Positions 1 to 6,207 of a DNA stretch of 13,367 nucleotides are shown here, in pieces (the stretch's first letter is position 1; each line of letters begins with the position of its first letter). Source of the stretch: ANME-2 cluster archaeon (lineage in GTDB: Archaea > Halobacteriota > Methanosarcinia > Methanosarcinales > Methanocomedenaceae); the NCBI GenBank assembly GCA_023544605.1, contig JAMJFQ010000041.1:2626-15992 (forward strand), in the 5' to 3' direction. The notes below the pieces were generated by a model. The model had not been told where the DNA came from. It was given only the letters and a program-made list of their open reading frames with translations, and did not search any database. A program made the translations under genes and the position numbers.

Positions 1-77
1 TGTGGATCAATGAACTGTTCCCTGTGGATGCGAGATGGGAACTATGACTATGACTGAAGGACCGTTATCCAGCGGTT
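1..77. other. Window edge, no supported gene
   Basis: This is the stretch downstream of the DUF2111 gene. All three plus-strand frames close within 57 bases, so at most the tail of a plus-strand gene entering from the left could lie here. The minus strand shows no start with a ribosome binding site. A weak ACCG/CGGT inverted repeat (around 61-76) lies just past the DUF2111 stop and might assist termination, but four-base arms are not convincing. Confidence 0.4.
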
Positions 78-485
78 CTACGGTGTACTTACCCTGCTTC
101 TCAGGATTTCGCTCACCTGGTTGACAATCTGGGGGTAATCTCCAAATGCTGCCCCCAGGTCGATCGTGCCTACCACGTCAACGATGCCGATGGCGGCTAT
201 CCCATAACCATCCTCGTTCTTGATCGTGGATACTACTACCGGGATGCCGGTATAGTCACCAATCTTAGGAATGGTTCTGATGGTTGAATTTGTCTTAAGT
301 GCTTTTTCAAGTACAGGACCAGTATAGTTATAATCCAGTACTTTTCCTTTTTCTATCCTCACTCCAGGGGAGTTCAGCGTTCGCATGGTTATAGGAAGCC
401 CCACAATGTCATGGAAGGCTTTTGCTATTGGTACGATATCTTTACCTGTTGAATCTGCTGTTATTGTTATACCCAGATATTCCAT
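78..485 (-). CDS. DUF2111 family protein
   Basis: This 135-residue protein matches what I know of DUF2111, a family of unknown function found in methanogens and relatives. Recognisable parts are the N-terminal ITITADSTGKDIVPIA, then LPITMRT and GVRIEKG, the YTGPVLE stretch, and the C-terminal AAIGIVDVVGTIDLGAAFGDYP block. The reading frame is open a further 29 codons upstream, to 572. I chose the internal ATG at 483-485 because AGGAG lies 9 bases before it and the conserved domain starts right there, while the upstream residues look non-coding. There are no membrane segments and no signal peptide. It is divergent from the flavodoxin gene. The small alpha/beta look and methanogen restriction suggest a lineage-specific role, but the sequence gives no evidence for a reaction. 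Confidence 0.8.
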   Translation of the reverse strand: MEYLGITITADSTGKDIVPIAKAFHDIVGLPITMRTLNSPGVRIEKGKVLDYNYTGPVLEKALKTNSTIRTIPKIGDYTGIPVVVSTIKNEDGYGIAAIGIVDVVGTIDLGAAFGDYPQIVNQVSEILRSRVSTP

Positions 486-573
486 CTTCTTACACTCCTG
501 AATTGAAATGGACCACTCATAACGGTATATGAATCTGTATTGAAATAGTTTTCCAATACATTGATACGACAAT

Positions 574-581
574 TTTATAAA
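574..581. promoter_or_regulatory. TATA box in the DUF2111/flavodoxin intergenic region
   Basis: TTTATAAA is a perfectly palindromic archaeal TATA box. Read on the minus strand it is preceded by CACC and would start the DUF2111 transcript near position 550, leaving a leader of about 65 bases. Read on the plus strand it would start the flavodoxin transcript near 604, with a leader of about 80 bases. The sequence does not decide which gene uses it, and it could serve both. Confidence 0.35.
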
Positions 582-685
582 GGTGAACTGAGAGTATTAT
601 TAGAGGTTATTAATCGGTGCAAAGTCATCGTGTGGGGTAACGTAACATCGGTTCCCCTTTTTAGAAAAGAAAGGTTGTGATATAA

Positions 686-1120
686 ATGCCTAAACTTGCA
701 GTAGTTTATCTAAGTACGCAGGGAAATACCAAGATCATGGCTGATGCCATAGCAGATGGTGCAAAGTCCAGGAATGTAGATGTGGAGATCAAGAGTTTCT
801 ATGACTGGAAACCAGAGGATGTTGCGGCAGCGGATGCCATTGCGATAGGCTCTTCCACGTTTCATTATACCATACTTCCTCCCATAGAAAAATTCGTGGA
901 TAATATGGTGAAAGCGGGAGTAGAAGGTAAAGTGGGCGCAGCTTTTGGCTCGTATGGCTGGAGCGGTGAAGCTCCTCACATGATAGCCGAGAAGATGCGA
1001 AAAGGAGGAATAGAGGTCCTTGATCCGGTGTTAAGGGTGCAGTATAAACCCGATGATAAGGATATTAAGGAGTGTAACCGACTGGGCAAGGACCTGGCAG
1101 AGAACATCAAGAAAAAATAG
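686..1120 (+). CDS. Flavodoxin domain protein, flavodiiron type
   Basis: This 144-residue protein is a stand-alone flavodoxin fold that should bind FMN and carry electrons in the cytoplasm. The FMN phosphate loop is STQGNT at residues 10-15, after a VVYLS strand. The two isoalloxazine-contact loops are GSSTFHY (55-61) and GSYGWSGEA (88-96). The second resembles the flavodoxin module of flavodiiron proteins such as F420H2 oxidase FprA, but the metallo-beta-lactamase diiron domain is absent, so this is the flavodoxin part alone. The length is normal for a short-chain flavodoxin. The ATG is preceded by an AGGTTGTGAT stretch that pairs partly with the 16S tail. No redox partner is adjacent, so its donor and acceptor are unknown. 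Confidence 0.88.
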   Translation: MPKLAVVYLSTQGNTKIMADAIADGAKSRNVDVEIKSFYDWKPEDVAAADAIAIGSSTFHYTILPPIEKFVDNMVKAGVEGKVGAAFGSYGWSGEAPHMIAEKMRKGGIEVLDPVLRVQYKPDDKDIKECNRLGKDLAENIKKK

Positions 1121-1187
1121 GATATTTCTGCGTACCATCAAGTAAATGCGATAGGTACAAGAAGGTTTCGGTCATATAAAGCAAAAC

Positions 1188-1742
1188 ATGCAAGGTCTAC
1201 TGGAAGAGTCACTGAGAGCTGCTCCTCTTGTGAAGCGGGGCGAGTATAATTATTTCATACACCCTATCACCGACGGGGTACCGTATCTGGAACCCGAACT
1301 ACTGAATGATGTTACGGATAGAATAATGGCCGTTTTGGACCTGGATTTTGATAAGATACTTACCATTGAGGCTATGGGTATCCATATTGGAACGGCACTG
1401 GCTCTTCGGACCGGCAAGCCCCTGTCGATAATCAGGAAACGGCCATATAACCTTCCCAATGAAGTGAAAGTGGACCAGTCCACCGGATATTCCAAGGGTG
1501 AACTGTTCCTAAACGGGATATCCAGGGGTGAGCGGCTGGTAATTATTGATGATGTCATCAGTACCGGAGGAACACTGAAGGCTGTCTGGACGGCTGTTAT
1601 GAGTGTGGGTGCAGACATAGTGGACACGGTAGTGGTCATCGAACGGGGTGAGGGTGCGAAGTTGCTTCAAAGCGCAGGTCTTTCGCTTAAGACATTGGTG
1701 AAGATCGATGTGAATGCTGATGGTGTTACAATAATTGATTAA
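1188..1742 (+). CDS. hpt: Hypoxanthine/guanine phosphoribosyltransferase
   Basis: This 184-residue enzyme transfers ribose-5-phosphate from PRPP to hypoxanthine or guanine, giving IMP or GMP in purine salvage. It is the archaeal Hpt type. The N-terminus carries the family's APLVKRGEYNYFIHPITDG stretch (residues 12-30), followed by EAMGIHIGTALAL (61-73). The PRPP-binding loop is VIIDDVISTGGT (118-129), with the paired acidic residues intact. The ATG at 1188 is the only start downstream of an in-frame stop at 1152-1154 that keeps the whole domain. No good ribosome binding site precedes it. dph2 follows after nine bases, so the two are probably cotranscribed. An adenine-specific relative is possible, since base specificity cannot be read from these motifs alone. 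Confidence 0.92.
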   Translation: MQGLLEESLRAAPLVKRGEYNYFIHPITDGVPYLEPELLNDVTDRIMAVLDLDFDKILTIEAMGIHIGTALALRTGKPLSIIRKRPYNLPNEVKVDQSTGYSKGELFLNGISRGERLVIIDDVISTGGTLKAVWTAVMSVGADIVDTVVVIERGEGAKLLQSAGLSLKTLVKIDVNADGVTIID

Positions 1743-1751
1743 ATTAAGAAC

Positions 1752-2774
1752 ATGAATACCACATCACACTCAAACACCCTGTTAAATTCTGAAATTTTTA
1801 ATTTTGACATCGAGGGAATAGTGGACCTGGTTTTACGCACAGGGGCGACCACGGTGGGTCTCCAGTTCCCTGAAGGATTCAAACGCCGGGCGTTTTCCAT
1901 GGCTATTGAACTTGAAGAGCGCACGTCGGCCAGTGTGGTGATTTCAGGAAATCCCTGTTTTGGAGCATGTGATGTGGACATGGCGTTGGCAGGCGAGGTT
2001 GATATCCTGTTCCATTTCGGGCATTCTGAACTGCTTGAAGGCATGGATAATGTGATATTCATGGAAACGCCAGCAAAGGTGGATGTGACCCCAGTGCTTG
2101 AGGAGGTGGCGGTTGAACTGGGAAGTGGTACCATTGTGGGGCTGTTGACCACGGTGCAGCATGTCCATAAACTGGATGAGGTAAGGGCATTCCTTGAAAC
2201 GAGGAACATATCCTGTATTGTGGGTGAAGGGGATTGCAGGATACGTCATCCCGGGCAGGTGTTGGGCTGCAATTTCTCTGCAGCGGATGTGGTTTGCGAC
2301 AACTATCTGTATATCGGAAGTGGAACGTTCCATCCGTTGGGAGTGGCCGTGGCTACGGGACGCAGGGTACTGGTAGCCGACCCTATGATGAACACAGTGG
2401 AATGGGTGGATCCAGAGAGGATCCTGCGCATAAGAAGCGGAATTGTTGCCAAATGCCTGGATGCACAAACCTTTGGTATTGTGGTGTCTACCAAAGTGGG
2501 ACAGAACCGGATGGAACTCGCCAGGAGGGTTGCAGGACTTGCTGAAAAATACCGTAAGAAGCACGTCATTATCATGCTGGATACTATCACTCCTGAAGCA
2601 ATGCTTCAGTTCAAGGTTGATGCTTTTGTGAACACGGCATGTCCCCGCATAGCCATTGATGACGCATCAAGGTTCAATGCACCAGTCCTAACCCCAGTGG
2701 AATTTGAGATCGTCCTGGGGGAGAGGGATTGGAATGAACTGGTTTTTGATGAGATCAGGGAAGGGGCTAAATAG
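1752..2774 (+). CDS. dph2: Diphthamide synthesis enzyme Dph2
   Basis: This 340-residue protein is 2-(3-amino-3-carboxypropyl)histidine synthase. In archaea a Dph2 homodimer uses an unusual [4Fe-4S] cluster to cleave S-adenosylmethionine and place the 3-amino-3-carboxypropyl group on a histidine of elongation factor 2, the first step of diphthamide synthesis. The three conserved cluster cysteines are present: C73 in FGACDVD, C173 in GQVLGC and C297 in NTACPRI, one per repeat of the three-domain fold. The length matches archaeal homologues. The start is the ATG nine bases after hpt. No strong ribosome binding site is visible, so translation may be coupled to hpt. Grouping with a likely tRNA-thiolation carrier downstream fits a translation-factor and tRNA modification theme, which is an inference from neighbourhood. 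Confidence 0.93.
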   Translation: MNTTSHSNTLLNSEIFNFDIEGIVDLVLRTGATTVGLQFPEGFKRRAFSMAIELEERTSASVVISGNPCFGACDVDMALAGEVDILFHFGHSELLEGMDNVIFMETPAKVDVTPVLEEVAVELGSGTIVGLLTTVQHVHKLDEVRAFLETRNISCIVGEGDCRIRHPGQVLGCNFSAADVVCDNYLYIGSGTFHPLGVAVATGRRVLVADPMMNTVEWVDPERILRIRSGIVAKCLDAQTFGIVVSTKVGQNRMELARRVAGLAEKYRKKHVIIMLDTITPEAMLQFKVDAFVNTACPRIAIDDASRFNAPVLTPVEFEIVLGERDWNELVFDEIREGAK

Positions 2775-2826
2775 AATAGTAAAGATAGTAAATAGTGAGT
2801 ATTAAGTGATTTTTGAGGTGAGCTAT

Positions 2827-2967
2827 ATGTCAAAATTTAAAAAAAGAGACCAGGAACGTAAAGGGGATAAGAAGGCGGAGATACTTGAGAAAAAATTGAT
2901 AAGGAACAATCTGGAATCGTTGACTAGCTCTAAAGGGGAGATTGCCAAGTTGCCCGAGGAGGAATAA
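2827..2967 (+). CDS. Small Lys-rich hypothetical protein
   Basis: A 46-residue ORF begins MSKFKKRDQERKGDKKAEIL and ends KLPEEE. Its start is strongly supported: GAGGTGA at 2815-2821 lies five bases before the ATG and is an almost complete complement of the archaeal 16S tail. The protein has ten lysines, no cysteines and no hydrophobic segment. The front half is basic and probably helical, while the end is acidic. I do not recognise the family. It sits between dph2 (52 bases upstream) and the SAMP2-like gene (9 bases downstream), and its stop codon falls inside the small hairpin that covers the next gene's ribosome binding site, which suggests coupled translation. A role with the neighbouring ubiquitin-like protein is possible but unproven. 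Confidence 0.7.
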   Translation: MSKFKKRDQERKGDKKAEILEKKLIRNNLESLTSSKGEIAKLPEEE

Positions 2968-2972
2968 CTCCT
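2956..2972 (+). promoter_or_regulatory. Ribosome binding site inside a small hairpin
   Basis: GAGGAGG at 2956-2962 is the ribosome binding site for the SAMP2-like gene. AGGAG (2957-2961) and CTCCT (2968-2972) form a perfect five-base inverted repeat around a six-base loop holding the stop codon of the 46-residue ORF. A ribosome finishing that ORF would open the stem, so the layout suits translational coupling. The stem is short and its real stability is not known. Confidence 0.45.
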
Positions 2973-2976
2973 ATTG

Positions 2977-3180
2977 ATGGTCAAGGTTAAAGTCCTTTCT
3001 GGTGCGGTTTTTGAGCAATCGATGGAGGTTGAGGGTGGAAGCACGTACGGTGATGTGCTTGGAGAACTGGAATTGAACCCTGAGACCGTCATTGTCATGG
3101 TAGACGGCATACCTGTACCGGTGGATGAAGTGGTATCTGCTGGTTATCTGGAAGTATTAAGGATAGTTTCGGGCGGATGA
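2977..3180 (+). CDS. Ubiquitin-like sulfur carrier, SAMP2/ThiS/MoaD family
   Basis: This 67-residue beta-grasp protein ends in the diagnostic SGG, which an E1-like enzyme adenylates. The final glycine then carries sulfur as a thiocarboxylate or, in SAMPs, is joined to lysines of target proteins. The stretches VIVMVDGIPVPVDE (around residues 38-51) and the ending VLRIVSGG closely resemble my recollection of Haloferax SAMP2, the carrier for tRNA wobble-uridine 2-thiolation; MoaD and ThiS are the alternatives. Translation may begin at this ATG or at the TTG directly before it (2974), which is closer to the GAGGAGG site (11 rather than 14 bases); the protein differs only by one residue. No E1-like partner is in the window, so the pathway is inferred from sequence resemblance. 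Confidence 0.85.
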   Translation: MVKVKVLSGAVFEQSMEVEGGSTYGDVLGELELNPETVIVMVDGIPVPVDEVVSAGYLEVLRIVSGG

Positions 3181-3182
3181 CC

Positions 3183-3215
3183 AGAAGTTCATGCTAAGGT
3201 ACAAGGTTAACTTCT
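3183..3215. terminator. Inverted repeat between convergent genes
   Basis: AGAAGTT (3183-3189) and AACTTCT (3209-3215) form a seven-base perfect inverted repeat with a 19-base loop. It lies just past the SAMP2-like stop on the plus strand and overlaps the stop of the DUF2953 gene on the minus strand, a natural site for bidirectional termination. There is no long T-run beside it, so support is modest. Confidence 0.3.
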
Positions 3216-3833
3216 AATCATTACCCATCCAAATTTCAGGACATGGATATTAGATACAAACTTAGCTAAAGGATAAAATATCCGAATAAGAGTAAAGGTT
3301 GTTAAAATTTTAAAGTCCCAGTTCAGTAAAGGAGGGGTAAAATCAGGAGTGAATCGGATAGAATTTCCTATCTGAGAAGCACCTTTTATCGAGTGTAGAA
3401 GTCCGGTCAGAATACCGGAGATTGCCGGGTCATCCAGACCATATGTAAAATCGACATCAAGATATTTGAATCTGAGAATGGCGACCAGTTTGCGGATAAG
3501 TAATAATAGCGGTCCGACAAGGGCAACTATAACTTCAATCGGTGGTAATTCCCGGGATTTTTCTTTCTTTTGCGACTTTTTTATTTCTTTGAATTCGTTA
3601 GTTTGTTCTTTCCTATGTTTTTGAGTGCCCACTTTATACCTTAATAAAAAGAAATCGGTTTGTTTGTCTTTCAGCGAATGCCGTATCTTGAATATCAACC
3701 AGCTAACGCAAAAACTCCCTTCTATTCTTTTGCCTTCTTTATTTGAAATGGCACTAATAGTAATAGGAAAAAGTAATATAGCAAAATCTGCAGCTGCTAT
3801 AATTAAGATGGCAGTTATTATCAACCAGAACAT
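3207..3833 (-). CDS. DUF2953 family membrane protein
   Basis: This 208-residue protein starts with a long hydrophobic segment (about residues 2-30), which should anchor it in the membrane. A very Lys-rich linker (about 71-95) follows, then the DUF2953 domain. Recognisable domain landmarks are VDFTYGLDDPAISGILTGLL (about 127-146) and FTPDF (161-165). The function of DUF2953 is unknown. In Bacillus the homologue YtfI is encoded beside YtfJ (GerW), and here it directly follows a YtfJ-like gene on the same strand, so the pairing is conserved across domains. The ATG at 3831-3833 is the only start, since an in-frame stop lies three codons upstream. The ribosome binding site is poor. The linker coding region is strongly AT-rich compared with neighbouring genes. 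Confidence 0.75.
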   Translation of the reverse strand: MFWLIITAILIIAAADFAILLFPITISAISNKEGKRIEGSFCVSWLIFKIRHSLKDKQTDFFLLRYKVGTQKHRKEQTNEFKEIKKSQKKEKSRELPPIEVIVALVGPLLLLIRKLVAILRFKYLDVDFTYGLDDPAISGILTGLLHSIKGASQIGNSIRFTPDFTPPLLNWDFKILTTFTLIRIFYPLAKFVSNIHVLKFGWVMIRS

Positions 3834-3886
3834 TTCAGGTTATTATTCCATGTGGCTCAATAAACTGATAAACTTTTCTTACTAAT

Positions 3887-4279
3887 CTAAGGTTCACCAG
3901 TTTCGCTGGTTTCAGATGGTTGTGTCTTCTTTTCCTCTTCTGACATGCATTTGCATTTTTCCATTATCTCCGGCATTACCTCGGCAAGTTGAGATATCGC
4001 ACCTTTCCCCTTGATAGTTAATAACTGGACTTCTTCGGGTGTGACCACAAGAAACGCGATAGGCTGGATTGATGCACCGCCTCCCCCTCCTCCGCCTGTT
4101 CCTCCTTCACCCGCTTTACTTTTTCCTTCACCACCGCCACTTCAAAATCCAAAACTTACTTTGGTCACAGGTATGATGGTCTTACCTTCAATGGTTATGT
4201 GCTCTCCTATGACGGTTTTAGTGGAGATCATATCTGCGATCTCTTCGGTAATTGATTGTAGCAATTGTTCTACTATCAT
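3887..4279 (-). pseudogene. YtfJ/GerW-like protein interrupted by an in-frame TGA
   Basis: The frame from the ATG at 4277-4279 encodes 130 positions of a YtfJ (GerW-like sporulation protein) homologue. An N-terminal helix is followed by VIGEHITIEGKTIIPVTKVSFGF, a Gly-rich stretch (about residues 47-70), then IQPIAFLVVTPEEVQLLTI and an acidic tail. Codon 46 is TGA (plus-strand positions 4142-4144), within the motif FGF-stop-SGGGEGK. YtfJ proteins normally have glycine at this point (FGFGAGG-like), so a single change from GGA explains it. Everything after the TGA remains open and family-like for 84 codons. TGA ends several other genes here, so it is a normal stop in this genome. It is either a recent nonsense mutation or a sequence error. 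AGGGGG upstream of the ATG may be the ribosome binding site. The family's role outside spore germination is unknown. Confidence 0.75.
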
Positions 4280-4323
4280 AAATCAAACCCCCTTGATCTT
4301 ATTAATTAATATTAAACCAGATT

Positions 4324-5148
4324 TCATTTAATATTATGTTTTTCAATAGTTGCCTTATTAATCTTTGAAAGGTCCCAATGGATATCCTCAAGTAGTTGAT
4401 AGGCCTTATCAGCCGCTTCATATTGTGCTTCCAGCTTATTCTTCCCTTCTCCTGTGATCCCGGGCAGTAATTTTTCATCAATACATATACCGAGTACAAA
4501 ATGATGGGTATTATCGATCTTGTTAAGCCTATCTTCTATTACCGGGTAATCGATGGTGGGAGTATGTTTTATTAATTCCTGGAATTTATGGATAAGTATA
4601 TCTTTTGGATTCTTAGTTGTCACGACCTGTATCAATATTTTTTCGTTATTGAGAAGGGTTGAAAGGTCCAGGAACCGGAGAATGAACTTCTTGGCAGGGG
4701 CCAGGTCTTTTTTATTATCGAGATATATGGCTGCGATAAGTGATTCAATAATGTCGCTACCGCGGCAGGTATCGGCAATGTCTGTATAGTATGTCTTCTC
4801 ATCATAGATTTTCTGGCACAGGTCGTGTTTAATGGCGCATTCAGTTAGATACTGGTTGTTCACTACTTCCTGCCGTATCTTTGTCATCACACCTTCGGGC
4901 GTCATGTCACAAAGGGTGTCCCTGTCTTTCAGGTGCGGCCATTTTTCGTACAACAATTCTGCAGTTACCAGTGACAGCACTGCGTCACCCAGGAATTCCA
5001 GAGCCTGGTTATCAGGTAGATGGGGGTATGCTCTTGAACAGGCACGGGTGGTAATTGCTTTAAGGCCCAGATGTTTGTCATTGAAGGAGTATCCGATCAT
5101 GTTCTCAAGTTCGGTGAGATTGGGGTATAGGTTATGTTGATTGTTCAT
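4324..5148 (-). CDS. rnc: Ribonuclease III
   Basis: This 274-residue protein has a bacterial-type RNase III catalytic domain (about residues 10-165) and a C-terminal double-stranded RNA-binding domain (about 184-253, with the KNKLEAQYEAADKAYQLL helix). It should cleave dsRNA, for example in rRNA processing. The signature is NQALEFLGDAVL at 47-58, giving E51 and D55, and the second metal motif is SDIIESLIAAIYLD, giving D132 and E135. By comparison with E. coli the usual glutamate at the second position of the signature (E38 there) is glutamine (Q48) here, while the four other metal or catalytic acids are kept. RNase III occurs only in some archaea. It lies 31 bases after trmG10 on the same strand, completing a truA-trmG10-rnc RNA-maturation group. 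Its ribosome binding site is weak. Confidence 0.88.
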   Translation of the reverse strand: MNNQHNLYPNLTELENMIGYSFNDKHLGLKAITTRACSRAYPHLPDNQALEFLGDAVLSLVTAELLYEKWPHLKDRDTLCDMTPEGVMTKIRQEVVNNQYLTECAIKHDLCQKIYDEKTYYTDIADTCRGSDIIESLIAAIYLDNKKDLAPAKKFILRFLDLSTLLNNEKILIQVVTTKNPKDILIHKFQELIKHTPTIDYPVIEDRLNKIDNTHHFVLGICIDEKLLPGITGEGKNKLEAQYEAADKAYQLLEDIHWDLSKINKATIEKHNIK

Positions 5149-5179
5149 TTTATATTCATTTTTCTATTATGTGAGAATA

Positions 5180-6205
5180 TTATTTATCCAGCACGGTAAT
5201 CCTTCTGGTAAGGCTGCGGTGTACCCTTTGAGTATACACCCCTACCACCTTGAACCCGGCCTTTTCGGCCCAATTCTCAACCGGGCGTTCGGAAACTATC
5301 ACCAGACGCCCCCCGGGCCGGAGTACCCGGTACATTTCATTAAGTGAGTTTTTCATTAACGTATCCAGTGATCGTGCCTGTATAAGTGCCGACCTTCCAT
5401 ACGGTGGGTCTGTTATGATACAATCGATACAGCCATCCCTCAATGCCATTCCTCCAGCATCCTGGAACATGAGTGAATAATCCACTAAATAGAAATCCAG
5501 GTTCATTTTTGCACCGATGAGTATCTTTCTTTGCACATCACACCCCAGGGTGTTCGCACCGATGAGTCCTGCTTCAACCATTATCCCACCTGTGCCGCAA
5601 TACGGATCAAGAACAGTATTACCTGCTCTGGCCCTGGCAAGGTTCACCAGGGCCCGTGCTAATTTTGGCATAAGTACTCCTGGATAAAAGAAGGGTTTAT
5701 TCTGGGGTTTGCGCCTTTCAAATGCACTCCGGTCAATAGAGGCGATCACAGGACCGAAAATACATGTATCATCGGTCAATACTGCCCGGTATTGTACATC
5801 TGGTTCGACCAGGTCTGCCTTATAACCCCGGGTGTACAGTATCCCGCCGACCCTGCGTTCAATATCTTCGGAAGATATGGGGCTTTTACGCTTTATTTTC
5901 TTAGCTCTGACGTTATAGGTAAGGGAATTGTTGTTCTTGAATTCAATTCCTTCTACCATTGAAATAATACCTGTCATGCTCGCCTTTGAGATGCCCATCA
6001 CTTCAATGATATACCGCGTCATTGCCAAGCGTCCGGCAAGTTCACCCACCTGTGCACAGTCTTCTATGGAAGTCTCAATGACAAGTAACTGGTCTAGTCG
6101 ATAGCGAATTGAAAAGGCGATATTTTTTGATTCCAGGGCTCCAATAACTTCAGCCGTAGGAATCTCGTGAGTTTCGCCAGAGAGTTCAAAGGCAATACAT
6201 GTCAT
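5180..6205 (-). CDS. trmG10: tRNA (guanine(10)-N2)-dimethyltransferase
   Basis: This 341-residue enzyme belongs to the TIGR01177/Trm-G10 family, which methylates N2 of guanosine 10 in tRNA using S-adenosylmethionine. The N-terminal part (about 1-160) fits the NFLD plus THUMP tRNA-binding region. The C-terminal Rossmann methyltransferase domain has the SAM-binding DPYCGTGG (200-207), an acidic GCD (221-223), and the catalytic TDPPYG (265-270) typical of N2-guanine and amino methyltransferases, followed by LRPGGRLVI. The length is normal. The ATG lies two bases after the truA stop, so translation is probably coupled. Together with truA upstream it forms a tRNA modification operon. The exact target base is inferred from family; a related G6 or G26 activity cannot be excluded from motifs alone. 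Confidence 0.88.
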   Translation of the reverse strand: MTCIAFELSGETHEIPTAEVIGALESKNIAFSIRYRLDQLLVIETSIEDCAQVGELAGRLAMTRYIIEVMGISKASMTGIISMVEGIEFKNNNSLTYNVRAKKIKRKSPISSEDIERRVGGILYTRGYKADLVEPDVQYRAVLTDDTCIFGPVIASIDRSAFERRKPQNKPFFYPGVLMPKLARALVNLARARAGNTVLDPYCGTGGIMVEAGLIGANTLGCDVQRKILIGAKMNLDFYLVDYSLMFQDAGGMALRDGCIDCIITDPPYGRSALIQARSLDTLMKNSLNEMYRVLRPGGRLVIVSERPVENWAEKAGFKVVGVYTQRVHRSLTRRITVLDK

Positions 6206-6207
6206 GA

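Noticed and set aside
1132..1158. GTACC/GGTAC inverted repeat before hpt as a terminator or riboswitch
   Set aside because: It has five-base arms with a 17-base loop, no T-run and no conserved riboswitch core, so it is within chance expectation.
1739..2590. Minus-strand ORFs of 95-206 codons opposite dph2
   Set aside because: They are shadows of the dph2 coding frame, Ser/Thr- or His-rich with no motifs.
4142..4144. Selenocysteine or tryptophan at the TGA of the YtfJ-like gene
   Set aside because: The family has glycine there, one base change explains the stop, and TGA terminates truA and the SAMP2-like gene normally.
4011..4331. Plus-strand ORF with a polyproline run
   Set aside because: The prolines are the reverse reading of the Gly-rich loop of the YtfJ-like gene on the other strand.
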